The notes: generated by a model from the letters alone, not told the origin. 64,000 nt of DNA from Lelliottia wanjuensis (GCF_030238365.1 NZ_JASSOT010000062.1:62001-126000), one strand, 5' to 3'; numbered from the stretch's first letter, positions 9,769 to 19,892 are shown. Numbers and translations: made by a program.

Positions 9769-9896
9769 ATTACTAACCGTATGATTTAAAACCAATCTAT
9801 CACTGCGGATGCTGATACGTCCGGCAATGATTCACAAGTTCAGCAGTATACCAGCAAATGGATTGGCCTGGCGCATGAGTTACAAAAAGCTCATTT

Positions 9897-9912
9897 TGTG
9901 ATTCCGATCACA
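9897..9912. promoter_or_regulatory. CRP binding site shared by hpt and gcd
   Basis: TGTGA-TTCCGA-TCACA is an exact match to the CRP consensus half-sites with the correct six-base spacer. A TATAAT at 9925-9930 in the gcd direction puts the CRP site over the expected -35 region. That favours repression of gcd and allows activation of the divergent hpt. In E. coli cAMP-CRP is known to act on both genes. Confidence 0.85.
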
Positions 9913-9972
9913 CTTGTTAATACCTATAATTAATTGCTATCAAATAATTAACAAACTACAGAGTACTTTTCT

Positions 9973-12363
9973 ATGGCTGAAACAAAATCTCCACAGCCGC
10001 GTCTACTGGTAACGTTAACAGCCGCATTTGCCGCTTTCTGCGCGCTGTATCTGTTAGCCGGTGGCGTATGGCTGGTCGCGTTAGGCGGCTCCTGGTACTA
10101 CCCAATTGCGGGCCTGGTCATGGTTGGCGTGACTATCCTGCTGTTACGTCGTAAACGTTCCGCGCTGTGGCTTTACGCAGCATTACTGCTCGCGACGATG
10201 GTCTGGGGTGTCTGGGAGGTCGGCTTCGACTTCTGGGCGCTCACGCCCCGTAGCGACATCCTCGTCTTCTTTGGTGTCTGGCTGATTCTGCCGTTCGTCT
10301 GGCGTCGCCTGGTGGTGCCTTCTAACGGTGCCGTCGGTGGGCTGGTCGTTGTCCTGCTGATTACTGCTGGCATTCTGACCTGGGCCGGATTTAACGATCC
10401 GCAGGAAGTGAAAGGCACCCTGAGCGCCGATTCCACCCCTGCCGCCGCAATCTCTCAGGTGGCGGACGGTGACTGGCCGGCGTATGGCCGCAATCAGGAA
10501 GGACAACGTTACTCGCCGCTGAAGCAGATCAACGCCGACAACGTGAAAAACCTGAAAGAGGCCTGGACCTTCCGCACCGGCGATCTGAAGCAGCCGAACG
10601 ATCCGGGTGAACTGACCAACGAAGTCACGCCGATCAAAGTGGGCGACATGCTCTACCTGTGTACCGCTCACCAGCGTCTGTTCGCGCTGGATGCAGCGAC
10701 GGGCAAGGAGAAGTGGCACTTTGATCCGCAGCTGAACACCAATACCTCGTTCCAGCACGTGACCTGTCGCGGTGTCTCTTACCACGAAGCGCGCGCGGAA
10801 ACGGCCTCCCCGGAAGTGGTGGCTGACTGCCCTCGCCGTATCATTCTGCCGGTGAACGATGGCCGTCTGTTTGCGATCAACGCCGAAACCGGCAAGCTGT
10901 GCGAAACCTTTGCCAACAAAGGTATCCTCAACCTGCAGACCAATATGCCGGATACCACGCCGGGCCTGTATGAGCCGACGTCTCCGCCGATCATTACCGA
11001 TAAAACCATCGTTATTGCCGGGTCGGTCACGGATAACTTCTCTACCCGTGAAACCTCTGGCGTGATTCGTGGTTTCGACGTGAATACCGGGAAACTGCTG
11101 TGGGCCTTCGATCCGGGCGCGAAAGATCCAAACGCGATCCCGTCGGATGAACACACCTTTACCTTTAACTCCCCGAACTCCTGGGCACCGGCCGCGTATG
11201 ACGCGAAGCTGGATCTGGTCTATCTGCCGATGGGCGTGACCACGCCAGATATCTGGGGCGGAAACCGCACGCCAGAGCAGGAGCGTTACGCCAGCGCGAT
11301 TGTGGCGCTGAACGCCACGACCGGGAAACTGGCCTGGAGCTATCAAACCGTTCACCACGATCTGTGGGATATGGATATGCCGTCCCAGCCGACGCTGGCC
11401 GACATTACCGTCGACGGTAAAACGGTTCCGGTGATTTACGCTCCGGCAAAAACCGGCAACATCTTCGTGCTGGATCGTACTAACGGCAAACTGGTGGTTC
11501 CGGCTCCGGAAAAACCGGTCCCACAGGGTGCGGCGAAAGGCGACTATGTTTCTAAAACGCAGCCATTCTCTGACCTGAGCTTCCGTCCGAAGAAAGATCT
11601 GACAGGCGCGGACATGTGGGGCGCCACGATGTTCGACCAGCTGGTGTGCCGCGTAATGTTCCATCAGCTGCGCTATGAAGGCATCTTCACCCCGCCGTCT
11701 GAGCAGGGCACGCTGGTCTTCCCGGGTAACCTGGGGATGTTCGAGTGGGGCGGTATTTCCGTCGATCCAAACCGTCAGGTGGCGATTGCTAACCCGATGG
11801 CGCTGCCGTTTGTCTCGAAGCTGATCCCACGCGGTCCGGGCAACCCGATGGAGCAGCCGAAAGACGCGAAAGGCAGCGGTACCGAAGCCGGTATTCAGCC
11901 GCAGTATGGCGTGCCGTTTGGCGTGACGCTGAACCCGTTCCTGTCGCCGTTTGGTCTGCCGTGTAAACAGCCTGCGTGGGGATATATTTCCGCGCTGGAT
12001 CTGAAAACCAATCAGGTCGTGTGGAAAAAACGTATTGGCACACCGCAGGACAGCATGCCGTTCCCGATGCCGGTTCCGGTGCCGTTCAATATGGGGATGC
12101 CGATGCTCGGTGGCCCAATCTCTACCGCCGGTAACGTCCTGTTCATCGCCGCAACCGCAGATAACTACCTGCGCGCGTACAACATGACCAACGGTGAGAA
12201 ACTGTGGCAAGGCCGTCTGCCTGCAGGCGGACAGGCCACACCGATGACCTACGAAGTGAATGGCAAGCAGTACGTTGTCATCTCAGCGGGCGGTCACGGA
12301 TCGTTTGGCACCAAGATGGGCGATTATATTGTCGCGTATGCGTTGCCGGATGATGTGAAGTAA
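9973..12363 (+). CDS. gcd: Membrane-bound PQQ-dependent glucose dehydrogenase
   Basis: Gcd oxidises glucose to gluconolactone in the periplasm and passes electrons to ubiquinone. The 796-residue protein has about five membrane helices in the first 150 residues, then an eight-bladed PQQ propeller. Typical motifs include DWPAYGRNQEGQRYSPLKQI, FNSPNSWAPAAYD and HHDLWDMDMPSQPTL. The enzyme needs added or self-made PQQ; no pqq genes are in this window. It is preceded by a CRP site and a TATAAT, and followed by a strong terminator. Confidence 0.97.
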   Translation: MAETKSPQPRLLVTLTAAFAAFCALYLLAGGVWLVALGGSWYYPIAGLVMVGVTILLLRRKRSALWLYAALLLATMVWGVWEVGFDFWALTPRSDILVFFGVWLILPFVWRRLVVPSNGAVGGLVVVLLITAGILTWAGFNDPQEVKGTLSADSTPAAAISQVADGDWPAYGRNQEGQRYSPLKQINADNVKNLKEAWTFRTGDLKQPNDPGELTNEVTPIKVGDMLYLCTAHQRLFALDAATGKEKWHFDPQLNTNTSFQHVTCRGVSYHEARAETASPEVVADCPRRIILPVNDGRLFAINAETGKLCETFANKGILNLQTNMPDTTPGLYEPTSPPIITDKTIVIAGSVTDNFSTRETSGVIRGFDVNTGKLLWAFDPGAKDPNAIPSDEHTFTFNSPNSWAPAAYDAKLDLVYLPMGVTTPDIWGGNRTPEQERYASAIVALNATTGKLAWSYQTVHHDLWDMDMPSQPTLADITVDGKTVPVIYAPAKTGNIFVLDRTNGKLVVPAPEKPVPQGAAKGDYVSKTQPFSDLSFRPKKDLTGADMWGATMFDQLVCRVMFHQLRYEGIFTPPSEQGTLVFPGNLGMFEWGGISVDPNRQVAIANPMALPFVSKLIPRGPGNPMEQPKDAKGSGTEAGIQPQYGVPFGVTLNPFLSPFGLPCKQPAWGYISALDLKTNQVVWKKRIGTPQDSMPFPMPVPVPFNMGMPMLGGPISTAGNVLFIAATADNYLRAYNMTNGEKLWQGRLPAGGQATPMTYEVNGKQYVVISAGGHGSFGTKMGDYIVAYALPDDVK

Positions 12364-12368
12364 CAGCA

Positions 12369-12393
12369 AAACGGCAACCCGAGGTTGCCGTTT
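12369..12393 (+). terminator. Terminator after gcd
   Basis: AAACGGCAACC and GGTTGCCGTTT form a perfect 11-base stem with a three-base loop, six bases after the gcd stop. The T-run is short (TTT), but the adjoining REP at 12402-12433 is followed by seven T residues. Confidence 0.8.
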
Positions 12394-12401
12394 GTAGAAC
12401 C

Positions 12402-12433
12402 GTAGGCCGGGTAAGGCGCAGCCGCCACCCGGC
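12402..12433. repeat. Single REP unit between gcd and cueO
   Basis: GTAGGCCGGGTAAGGCGCAG...CCGCCACCCGGC matches the REP units at 9139-9220. It sits between convergent gcd and cueO, and the T7 at 12434-12440 overlaps the last codon and stop of cueO. Confidence 0.9.
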
Positions 12434-12438
12434 TTTTT

Positions 12439-14010
12439 TTACACCGTAAACCCGAGCATCATCCCCGTATCTTCATGTTCCAGCAGATGACAGTGCGCCA
12501 TATAGGCAAACTCCTTCGGCGCGTCATGCTCGAATTTCACCAGCACTTCGCTGACGCCCCCTTCCACCCGCACCGTATCTTTCCAGCCCGTACGATGCGC
12601 CGCAGGCGCCTGGCCGTTCTCGGACAAAATGCGGAACTGTGTACCGTGAATGTGGAACGGGTGCAGCATCATGTCACCCTCACCGGAAATCACCCAGCGC
12701 TCGTACTGCCCTTTTTGCGCCGCAAACATCGGGGTGTTCATATCGAAGGCCTGCCCGTTGATGCGGTTGGCGTTGTGGAAATCAAAACCTTTTCCGCCAC
12801 CGTGATTCATATGGCCCATGTTGCCCATCTTACCGTGATCCATGTTCATATGACCCATCGACTGCCCGTGGTGCATCCCGGCCATCGCCTGAGCGCCATA
12901 TTTATTCATCAGCGCCTGCATGCCCATCATGTCGAGCATCGGGTCCATCGACAGCTGCAGTTTACGCTGGGTGAGCCCGTCGAGGGACGGCAGCGCAGGC
13001 ACGGCAACGAGGGTGTCCGGCAGCGTGCCCGAGGCGGTGACCACCAGCGGCTGGATGCGCAGCACCGGGTGCGGCTTATCGAACGGCGCAACCGCCATCC
13101 CCATCTGGCTCACCGGGAGCGTGACGATGTCAAACGGCTTACCGTCGCTGATATCCACCAGCACTTCAAAACGCTCGCCCATCAGCATCGGCAGCTCACT
13201 GACTTTTACCGGCTCAGCCAATAGCCCGCCGTCGCTGGCCACCACGTACAGCGGGCGCTGGTCGCTGGCGGCAAAATTGAGAGATCGCGCGTTACAGCCG
13301 TTGAGCAGGCGCAGACGCAGCCAGCCTCTCGGCGCCGAATGCTGCGGGTAGATCGCCCCGTTGGTCAGGAGCGTGTCGCCAAACCAGCCGACCGCCGCGC
13401 TCATCACATCCAGCTGATAGTCAATCTGCCCGTCAGCGGTAAATTTCTTGTCCTGCACGATCACCGGCACATCGTCAATGCCCCACTGTTTCGGCAAGCG
13501 CAGCATTCGGCTCTCGTCGTCTTCAATCAGCACCAGACCCGCCAGCCCCATCGCCACCTGATGCCCGGTTTTACCGTGCTGATGCGGGTGGAACCAACAG
13601 GTTGCCGCGTGCTGATCCGGTGTAAAGGTCACCGTGCGCTCGCCGCCCGCTTTGATGACGCCCTGCGGGCCGCCGTCCACTTCACCGGGAACTTCCAGGC
13701 CGTGCCAGTGCAGCGTCGTCTCCTGGGCGAGGGTATTGTGAATATTCACCGTCACCTGTTTGCCGCGAGAGAGCTGCAGCGCAGGACCGAGCAAATTGCC
13801 GTTATATCCCCATGTCGTCGCCTGATGCGCGCCAAAGGCCGATTTTCCGGACTGTACGACAAGCTGAATGCGGCTGCGGGCGTCCGCCGTCAGTAAATTA
13901 GGGATCGGGAGCGCCGGTCTGTCGGCCGCAAATACCGCGCGGCTCCACAAAGGTAACGCGCTGGCAGCCCCGATGACGGCTGAATATTTCAAAAAATCAC
14001 GACGTTGCAT
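12439..14010 (-). CDS. cueO: Multicopper oxidase CueO
   Basis: CueO is a periplasmic laccase-like enzyme that oxidises Cu(I) to the less toxic Cu(II). The 523-residue protein starts with a twin-arginine signal, [10 protein letters not shown], ending near AVFA. Copper-site motifs are [30 protein letters not shown] and [14 protein letters not shown] methionine- and histidine-rich insert near residues 375-410 ([20 protein letters not shown]) is slightly longer than in E. coli and probably binds extra Cu(I). ATG 14010 lies six bases behind AAGGA. ATG 14016 would abut it. The promoter at 14045-14075 is CueR-like. Confidence 0.97.
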   Translation of the reverse strand: MQRRDFLKYSAVIGAASALPLWSRAVFAADRPALPIPNLLTADARSRIQLVVQSGKSAFGAHQATTWGYNGNLLGPALQLSRGKQVTVNIHNTLAQETTLHWHGLEVPGEVDGGPQGVIKAGGERTVTFTPDQHAATCWFHPHQHGKTGHQVAMGLAGLVLIEDDESRMLRLPKQWGIDDVPVIVQDKKFTADGQIDYQLDVMSAAVGWFGDTLLTNGAIYPQHSAPRGWLRLRLLNGCNARSLNFAASDQRPLYVVASDGGLLAEPVKVSELPMLMGERFEVLVDISDGKPFDIVTLPVSQMGMAVAPFDKPHPVLRIQPLVVTASGTLPDTLVAVPALPSLDGLTQRKLQLSMDPMLDMMGMQALMNKYGAQAMAGMHHGQSMGHMNMDHGKMGNMGHMNHGGGKGFDFHNANRINGQAFDMNTPMFAAQKGQYERWVISGEGDMMLHPFHIHGTQFRILSENGQAPAAHRTGWKDTVRVEGGVSEVLVKFEHDAPKEFAYMAHCHLLEHEDTGMMLGFTV

Positions 14011-14044
14011 GTTCATTCCTTTTTTCCGTGCAGGCGATATTTTG

Positions 14045-14075
14045 AGCTTAAACCCTCCCCTAAGCGGAAGGTCAA
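14045..14075 (-). promoter_or_regulatory. CueR-dependent cueO promoter
   Basis: Read on the minus strand, -35 TTGACC (14075-14070) and -10 TAAGCT (14050-14045) are separated by 19 bases, the over-long spacer of MerR-family promoters. The spacer carries the dyad CCTTCC-N7-GGAGGG, like the CueR operators of copA and cueO in E. coli. Confidence 0.9.
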
Positions 14076-14155
14076 GTAAAGCCGCAATAATAAAGGTCGT
14101 CGCGCTGGTATCAAGTATGCTAACGTTTAATTTCCGTGACGCAGTGGTAGAAGCA

Positions 14156-14503
14156 ATGAAGACGTTTTTCAGGACAATTTTGTTCACAAGCCTGGTGGCG
14201 ATGAGTGCGAACAGTTATGCGCTGAGTGAAAACGAAGCGGAAGATATGGCCGATTTAACGGCAGTTTTTGTTTTCCTGAAAAACGATTGTGGATACCAGA
14301 ATTTACCCAACGGGCAGATTCGTCGCGCACTGGTCTTTTTTGCCCAGCAGAACCAATGGGATCTCAGCAACTACGATAGCTTTGACATGAAGGCGCTCGG
14401 TGAAGACAGCTACCGCGATTTAAGCGGCATTGGCATTCCTGTCGCGAAAAAATGCAAAGCGCTGGCCCGCGATTCGCTGAGCCTGCTCGCCTACGTGAAG
14501 TAA
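14156..14503 (+). CDS. yacC: PulS/OutS-family protein YacC
   Basis: This 115-residue exported protein has a signal peptide ([21 protein letters not shown]) cleaved near YALS. The mature part is almost identical to E. coli YacC ([20 protein letters not shown]), with two cysteines (DCGY and KKCKAL) that probably form a disulfide. The family resembles pilotins of type II secretion secretins, but no secretin gene is close by, so its client here is unknown. It diverges from cueO. Confidence 0.93.
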   Translation: MKTFFRTILFTSLVAMSANSYALSENEAEDMADLTAVFVFLKNDCGYQNLPNGQIRRALVFFAQQNQWDLSNYDSFDMKALGEDSYRDLSGIGIPVAKKCKALARDSLSLLAYVK

Positions 14504-14619
14504 CCTTCCCGACGCCCCTTTGTTGCAATGATGACCGTGCATGCGCGGTCATTGTTGGCTATGATGTTGCGCCCATTTTGCGTGGGTGTAATGGATGTTA
14601 ACAAAGGAGGTATCAGCCT

Positions 14620-15489
14620 GTGACCGAGAAAACCCTATGGCACGAAACGCTGCATGACCAGTTTGGTCAGTACTTTGCCGTTGATAACGTGCTTTATCAT
14701 GAGAAAACCGATCATCAGGATCTGATCATTTTCGAAAACGCCGCGTTCGGGCGCGTCATGGCGCTGGACGGCGTGGTGCAAACCACCGAGCGCGATGAGT
14801 TTATCTATCACGAAATGATGACCCACGTGCCGCTGCTGGCGCACGGGCACGCGAAACACGTGCTGATTATCGGCGGCGGCGACGGCGCGATGCTGCGCGA
14901 AGTCTCCCGCCATAAAACCGTCGAAACCATCACCATGGTCGAGATCGACGCCGGTGTCGTCTCCTTCTGCCGCCAGTATCTGCCGAACCACAATGCGGGC
15001 AGCTACGACGATCCGCGCTTTACGCTGGTGATCGACGACGGCGTCAACTTCGTGAATCAGACCAGCCAGACCTTCGACGTGATCATCTCCGACTGCACCG
15101 ATCCCATTGGGCCGGGCGCGACGCTCTTCACCTCGTCCTTCTACGAAGGCTGCAAGCGCTGCCTGAACCCTGGCGGGATCTTCGTGGCGCAGAACGGCGT
15201 CTGCTTCCTTCAGCAGGACGAAGCCCTCGACAGCCACCGCAAGCTCAGCAGCTATTTTGGTGACGTGAGCTTCTACCAGGCGGCGATCCCGACCTATTAC
15301 GGCGGTATCATGACCTTCGCCTGGGCGACGGACAACGAGGCGCTGCGCCATCTCTCCACCGAGATTATCCAGGCGCGCTTCCATCAGGCAAACCTCATCT
15401 GCCGCTACTACAATCCGGCAGTGCACACGGCCGCTTTTGCCTTGCCACAATATCTGCAAGACGCGCTGTCCTCTAAGGGGGTGAACTAA
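14620..15489 (+). CDS. speE: Spermidine synthase (polyamine aminopropyltransferase)
   Basis: SpeE transfers an aminopropyl group from decarboxylated S-adenosylmethionine to putrescine, giving spermidine. The 289-residue protein has the Rossmann motif [39 protein letters not shown] and [12 protein letters not shown]. Translation begins at GTG 14620, nine bases after a very strong Shine-Dalgarno (AAAGGAGG, 14603-14610). speD follows one base after the stop, so substrate and enzyme are made from one transcript. Confidence 0.97.
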   Translation: MTEKTLWHETLHDQFGQYFAVDNVLYHEKTDHQDLIIFENAAFGRVMALDGVVQTTERDEFIYHEMMTHVPLLAHGHAKHVLIIGGGDGAMLREVSRHKTVETITMVEIDAGVVSFCRQYLPNHNAGSYDDPRFTLVIDDGVNFVNQTSQTFDVIISDCTDPIGPGATLFTSSFYEGCKRCLNPGGIFVAQNGVCFLQQDEALDSHRKLSSYFGDVSFYQAAIPTYYGGIMTFAWATDNEALRHLSTEIIQARFHQANLICRYYNPAVHTAAFALPQYLQDALSSKGVN

Positions 15490-15490
15490 A

Positions 15491-16285
15491 TTGAAAAAGC
15501 TGAAACTGCATGGCTTTAACAACCTGACCAAAAGCCTGAGTTTTTGTATTTACGATATCTGCTACGTGAAAACAGCGGAGGAGCGCGATGGTTATATCGC
15601 CTATATCGATGAACTCTACAACGCCAACCGACTGACCGAGATCCTGTCAGAAACCTGCTCCATCATCGGGGCCAATATCCTGAACATTGCGCGTCAGGAC
15701 TATGAACCGCAGGGCGCGAGCGTCACGATCCTCGTGAGCGAAGAGCCGATTGATCCCAAGCTTATCGACCCGACTGAACACCCCGGCCCGCTGCCCGAAG
15801 CGGTGGTCGCCCATCTCGATAAGAGCCACATCTGCGTGCACACCTACCCCGAGAGTCACCCGGAAGGCGGGCTGTGTACTTTCCGCGCCGATATTGAAGT
15901 CTCCACCTGCGGCGTGATTTCTCCGCTCAACGCGCTGAATTATCTTATCCACCAACTGGAATCCGATATTGTCACCGTCGATTATCGCGTGCGTGGTTTC
16001 ACCCGTGATATCAACGGCATGAAACATTTTATCGACCATGAGATCAATTCGATTCAGAACTTTATGTCCGAGGATATGAAGGCGCTGTACGACATGATGG
16101 ACGTGAACGTGTACCAGGAAAACATCTTCCACACCAAGATGTTACTGAAGGAGTTCGACCTCCAGCACTACATGTTCCACACGAAGCCTGAAGATTTAAG
16201 CGAAGAAGAGCGGAAGACGATCACCGACCTGCTCTGGAAAGAGATGCGCGAAATCTACTACGGCCGCAATATTCCGGCCGTGTAA
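15491..16285 (+). CDS. speD: S-adenosylmethionine decarboxylase proenzyme
   Basis: SpeD makes decarboxylated SAM for SpeE. The 264-residue proenzyme cleaves between Lys111 and Ser112 in [13 protein letters not shown], the serine becoming the pyruvoyl group. [20 protein letters not shown] follows. It starts at TTG 15491, preceded by TAAGGGGGTGAAC at the end of speE, as in E. coli. The rare start may limit SpeD relative to SpeE. Confidence 0.97.
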   Translation: MKKLKLHGFNNLTKSLSFCIYDICYVKTAEERDGYIAYIDELYNANRLTEILSETCSIIGANILNIARQDYEPQGASVTILVSEEPIDPKLIDPTEHPGPLPEAVVAHLDKSHICVHTYPESHPEGGLCTFRADIEVSTCGVISPLNALNYLIHQLESDIVTVDYRVRGFTRDINGMKHFIDHEINSIQNFMSEDMKALYDMMDVNVYQENIFHTKMLLKEFDLQHYMFHTKPEDLSEEERKTITDLLWKEMREIYYGRNIPAV

Positions 16286-16316
16286 AACGCGCGGGGAGCA
16301 AGGATGCTCCGCTGGT

Positions 16317-16679
16317 TTACTTCTGTTTCATAAAATCTCGGTACGCCGCCACCACCTGTAAAAAGTCCTCTACGCCGCACAGCGACAGGCTCTCTTCGTC
16401 GTAGTAGCTCATCCCCTCTTCCATCTCATCGCCGGAAAACTCGAGCTGATTGGCGCGAACCATCACCTCTTCGCCGTCCATCCAGAGGGTGTACTCGTGT
16501 CCGACGCGCTGCCAGGAGCGCTCGCTGCCTTTGACGGTCTGCGCAGCGTCTTCGACTTCATCGAGCAGGGCGAGATTTTCTTTCACTTCTTCGTTAAACC
16601 AGTGCCCGACCACTTCGTGGCCCATCGACATGCGCACTTTCACCACTCCGGTGATATCGCGCAGAAATTCGTAATCCAT
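16317..16679 (-). CDS. yacL: UPF0231 family protein YacL
   Basis: This is a 120-residue acidic cytoplasmic protein, close to E. coli YacL along its whole length ([40 protein letters not shown]). It has no catalytic motif I recognise and its function is unknown. It is convergent with speD, with 31 bases between the stops. Confidence 0.92.
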   Translation of the reverse strand: MDYEFLRDITGVVKVRMSMGHEVVGHWFNEEVKENLALLDEVEDAAQTVKGSERSWQRVGHEYTLWMDGEEVMVRANQLEFSGDEMEEGMSYYDEESLSLCGVEDFLQVVAAYRDFMKQK

Positions 16680-16765
16680 GGTGTTTTCCTCTGCAGAGCC
16701 ATGGCGTAATTATCGCAGATAGAGAGGAGATAAAAAGCGGGACGGGTGTCAGGAGTGGAAAATAA

Positions 16766-16795
16766 AAAACCCCGCGTTGAATAACGCGAGGTTTT
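16766..16795 (-). terminator. Terminator after acnB
   Basis: AAAACCCCGCGTT and AACGCGAGGTTTT form a 13-base stem with one mismatch and a four-base loop. On the minus strand it ends in TTTTTTATTTT, suited to ending the acnB transcript. Confidence 0.8.
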
Positions 16796-16820
16796 GGGGG
16801 CTGTGCGGTCTGGTGTCCTC

Positions 16821-16847
16821 ACCCCGGCCCTCTCCCACGGGAGAGGG
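16821..16847. repeat. Short dispersed palindrome, second copy
   Basis: ACCCCGGCCCTCTCCC-AC-GGGAGAGGG is a nine-base perfect stem (16828-16836 with 16839-16847). It shares the stem and the upstream CACCC with the copy at 4377-4396, so it is a small dispersed repeat family rather than a gene-specific hairpin. Confidence 0.75.
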
Positions 16848-16856
16848 AGAAGACAC

Positions 16857-19454
16857 TTATACCGCGGTCTGGAAGATCACGCCGTCCGCTTTCTCGGTGT
16901 ACTGAGAGAGCTTATCGAAGTTCAGATAGCGATAGGTATCCACCGCCGTCTTATCAACCTGAGCAACATAGGTCTGGTACTCTTCCGGCGTTGGGAGTTT
17001 GCCGATCAGCGCCGCAACCGCCGCCAGCTCCGCAGAGGCCAGGTAGACGTTCGCGCCGGTTCCTAAACGGTTCGGGAAGTTACGGGTTGAGGTGGAGACC
17101 ACGGTCGCACCGTCAGCCACGCGCGCCTGGTTACCCATACACAGGGAACAGCCAGGGATTTCGATGCGCGCACCGCTCTTACCAAACACGCTGTAGTAGC
17201 CTTCTTCCGTCAGCTGTGCCGCATCCATACGCGTTGGCGGAGCGACCCACAGACGGGTTGGCAGCTGGCCTTTATGGGTATCCAGCAGCTTACCGGCCGC
17301 ACGGAAGTGACCGATGTTGGTCATGCAAGAGCCGATGAACACTTCGTCGATCTTATCGCCCTGCACATCAGACAGCAGACGCGCATCGTCAGGATCGTTT
17401 GGTGCACACAGGATTGGCTCTTTGATGTCCGCCAGATCGATGTCGATCACCGCCGCGTATTCTGCGTCAGCATCGGCTTCGAGCAGCTGCGGATCGGCCA
17501 GCCATTTTTCCATGCCCTGCACGCGACGCTCCAGCGTACGACGATCGCCGTAACCTTCGGCAATCATCCACTTCAGCAGCACGATGTTAGAGGTGAGATA
17601 CTCAACGATCGGCTCCTGGTTCAGCTTGATGGTGCAGCCTGCCGCAGAACGCTCGGCGGACGCATCGGTCAGCTCAAACGCCTGCTCCACTTTCAGATCC
17701 GGCAGACCTTCGATCTCCAGAATGCGGCCAGAGAAGATGTTCTTCTTGCCTTTCTTCTCAACGGTCAGCAGACCCTGTTTGATCGCGTACAGCGGGATCG
17801 CATGTACCAGATCGCGCAGAGTGATGCCCGGCTGCATTTTGCCTTTGAAGCGCACCAGAACGGATTCCGGCATGTCCAGCGGCATCACGCCCGTCGCGGC
17901 AGCAAACGCCACCAGACCAGAACCGGCCGGGAAGGAGATGCCGATCGGGAAACGGGTATGGGAGTCACCACCGGTACCGACGGTATCCGGCAGCAGCATA
18001 CGGTTCAGCCAGGAGTGGATCACACCATCGCCCGGACGCAGGGAGACGCCGCCACGGTTCATGATGAAGTCTGGCAGAGTGTGGTGTGTGGTCACGTCAA
18101 CCGGCTTCGGATAGGCCGCCGTGTGGCAGAAGGACTGCATCACCAGGTCAGACGAGAAGCCCAGACACGCCAGGTCTTTCAGCTCATCACGGGTCATTGG
18201 ACCGGTGGTGTCCTGAGAACCGACGGAGGTCATTTTTGGCTCGCAGTACGCGCCCGGACGAACGCCGGTCACGCCGCATGCACGACCGACCATTTTCTGT
18301 GCCAGGGAGAAGCCGCGATTGCTCTCGGCCACGTCTTTCGCCTGACGGAACACATCGCTGTGCGGCAGACCGAGCGCTTCACGCGCTTTGGTGGTCAGGC
18401 CGCGACCGATGATCAGCGGGATACGGCCACCGGCGCGCACTTCGTCGATCAGCACGTCGGTTTTCAGCTCGAAGCTTGCCAGCAGTTCATTGGTTTCGTG
18501 GTTGCGGACTTCGCCTTTGAACGGATAAACGTCAATCACGTCACCCATGTTCAGGTTGTTGACGTCCACTTCGATCGGCAGTGCGCCCGCATCTTCCATA
18601 GTGTTGAAGAAGATCGGTGCGATTTTACCGCCAAGACACAGGCCGCCGCCGCGCTTGTTCGGCACATGAGGGATATCATCGCCCATGAACCACAGCACCG
18701 AGTTGGTCGCGGATTTACGCGAAGAGCCGGTCCCGACTACGTCACCGACGTAGGCCAGCGGGAAGCCTTTCTTATTTAACTCTTCGATCTGTTTGATCGG
18801 GCCAACGCTGCCCGGCTGATCCGGATGGATGCCTTCGCGGGCGTTTTTCAGCATCGCCAGAGCGTGCAGTGGGATATCCGGGCGAGACCAGGCATCCGGA
18901 GCCGGCGACAGGTCATCGGTGTTGGTTTCACCGGTCACTTTGAAGACGGTGACGGTAATTTTTTCGGCAAGCTGTGGACGGTTCAGGAACCATTCGGCAT
19001 CAGCCCAGGATTGCATCACCTGTTTTGCGTGACGGTTGCCGGCTTTGGCTTTCTCTTCCACATCGTAGAAGTTATCAAACATCAGCAGCGTCTGAGACAG
19101 CGCTTTGGCGGCAATCGGTGCCAGCGCGTCGCTATCCAGTGCATCAATTAACGGATGAATGTTGTAGCCGCCCTGCATGGTGCCGAGCAGTTCAATGGCT
19201 TTTTCAGGAGTGACCAGTGGGGAGGTGGCTTCGCCTTTGGCAACGGCAGCAAGGAATCCGGCTTTTACATACGCGGCTTCATCGACGCCAGGCGGAACGC
19301 GGTTGATCAACAGATCTAACAGGAATTCTTCTTCGCCCGCAGGCGGGTTCTTCAGCAGCTCGACGAGGCCGGCCATCTGGGTTGCATCTAAGGGTTTCGG
19401 TACAATTCCCTCGGCGGCACGTTCTGCTACGTGCTTACGGTATTCTTCTAGCAC
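16857..19454 (-). CDS. acnB: Bifunctional aconitate hydratase 2 / 2-methylisocitrate dehydratase
   Basis: AcnB is the main TCA-cycle aconitase, interconverting citrate and isocitrate. The apo-form also binds mRNA. The 865-residue protein has the N-terminal HEAT-like domain, the swivelling domain with [18 protein letters not shown], and the cluster cysteines in [11 protein letters not shown] and [11 protein letters not shown] 19454 follows AGGAG (about eight bases away) and gives exactly the family length. Upstream in-frame ATGs would add nine residues. The region upstream to yacH is unusually long. Confidence 0.97.
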   Translation of the reverse strand: MLEEYRKHVAERAAEGIVPKPLDATQMAGLVELLKNPPAGEEEFLLDLLINRVPPGVDEAAYVKAGFLAAVAKGEATSPLVTPEKAIELLGTMQGGYNIHPLIDALDSDALAPIAAKALSQTLLMFDNFYDVEEKAKAGNRHAKQVMQSWADAEWFLNRPQLAEKITVTVFKVTGETNTDDLSPAPDAWSRPDIPLHALAMLKNAREGIHPDQPGSVGPIKQIEELNKKGFPLAYVGDVVGTGSSRKSATNSVLWFMGDDIPHVPNKRGGGLCLGGKIAPIFFNTMEDAGALPIEVDVNNLNMGDVIDVYPFKGEVRNHETNELLASFELKTDVLIDEVRAGGRIPLIIGRGLTTKAREALGLPHSDVFRQAKDVAESNRGFSLAQKMVGRACGVTGVRPGAYCEPKMTSVGSQDTTGPMTRDELKDLACLGFSSDLVMQSFCHTAAYPKPVDVTTHHTLPDFIMNRGGVSLRPGDGVIHSWLNRMLLPDTVGTGGDSHTRFPIGISFPAGSGLVAFAAATGVMPLDMPESVLVRFKGKMQPGITLRDLVHAIPLYAIKQGLLTVEKKGKKNIFSGRILEIEGLPDLKVEQAFELTDASAERSAAGCTIKLNQEPIVEYLTSNIVLLKWMIAEGYGDRRTLERRVQGMEKWLADPQLLEADADAEYAAVIDIDLADIKEPILCAPNDPDDARLLSDVQGDKIDEVFIGSCMTNIGHFRAAGKLLDTHKGQLPTRLWVAPPTRMDAAQLTEEGYYSVFGKSGARIEIPGCSLCMGNQARVADGATVVSTSTRNFPNRLGTGANVYLASAELAAVAALIGKLPTPEEYQTYVAQVDKTAVDTYRYLNFDKLSQYTEKADGVIFQTAV

Positions 19455-19667
19455 GACGGTTCTCCTCGCTCTCATTGTCATATGCGGTCGGCGTTCTCTT
19501 CACGCTCCTGTGAGACAGCAGTTTGTAGGGTAAATGCCCGATACCGCGTCGGGCAGCATAGCAGGATTTCTGCACAGTGTTAATCCGTTTACAAAAAAGC
19601 AACATTAAATAGTTTGCTGAATCGTTAAGGATGGTATAGCGCGCAAAGAGAGGGATTTTTCGGGCAC

Positions 19668-19691
19668 AAAAAAACCGCCTTTCAGCGGTTT
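19668..19691 (-). terminator. Terminator of a minus-strand small transcript
   Basis: On the minus strand AAACCGC (19691-19685) and GCGGTTT (19678-19672) flank a six-base loop, followed by a T-run (T7 in total including the stem end). No annotated gene ends here, so it implies a short minus-strand RNA starting within about 150 bases. Confidence 0.7.
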
Positions 19692-19709
19692 AGTTGGTGC
19701 CTTGCGGTG

Positions 19710-19748
19710 GTAGCACACCGGGCTGGCAGGTTTTGCGGCAATCCCAAC
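19710..19748. repeat. Diverged repeat, copy A
   Basis: It contains, in order, GTAGCA (19710-19715), CACCGGGC (19716-19723) and GCGGCAATCCCAAC (19735-19748). The same three blocks occur in the same order and orientation in copy B at 19906-19962, with different spacing. Confidence 0.65.
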
Positions 19749-19892
19749 GTTTTGAATTTTGCTCTTTCATTTGGTGCTGTGCAAGTCCTGTTTTTCTTTT
19801 TGCGTAGCGCCTTCAGCTTTCAAATGAAAATCAAAGAAACATTATCTCCGCGCTTCTTCCTCGATACTTCATACGCTAATCTCCATTCCGGC

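Larger units (their letters stand above)
19668..19790 (-). ncRNA. Candidate small antisense-type RNA
   Basis: This is inferred from the terminator at 19668-19691 and the repeat just upstream of it. The RNA would contain GUUGGGAUUGCCGC (19748-19735). That pairs with GCGGCAAUUCCAAC in the plus-strand leader of the small ORF (19949-19962) by 13 Watson-Crick pairs and one G-U pair. The 5' end is a guess and no promoter could be assigned. A 26-codon ORF (19770-19690, beginning MKEQNSKRWDCRK) lies inside it, without a good ribosome binding site. Confidence 0.35.

Noticed and set aside
10183-12210. Long minus-strand open frame of 675 codons opposite gcd
   Set aside because: It is the antisense shadow of a well-supported gene in high-GC DNA. 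It has no recognisable domain and is Arg/His-rich low-quality sequence.
14531-14552. Hairpin ATGACCG/CGGTCAT after yacC as a terminator
   Set aside because: The stem has only seven pairs and no T-run, so it is not listed as a terminator.
17274-18779. Plus-strand open frame of 501 codons opposite acnB
   Set aside because: Antisense shadow of acnB with no protein-like features.
19775-19800. Possible LexA box near CTGTGCAAGTCCTGT, suggested by SOS-controlled type I toxins
   Set aside because: The two CTGT motifs are direct repeats. A LexA site needs CTGT-N8-ACAG, which is not present.
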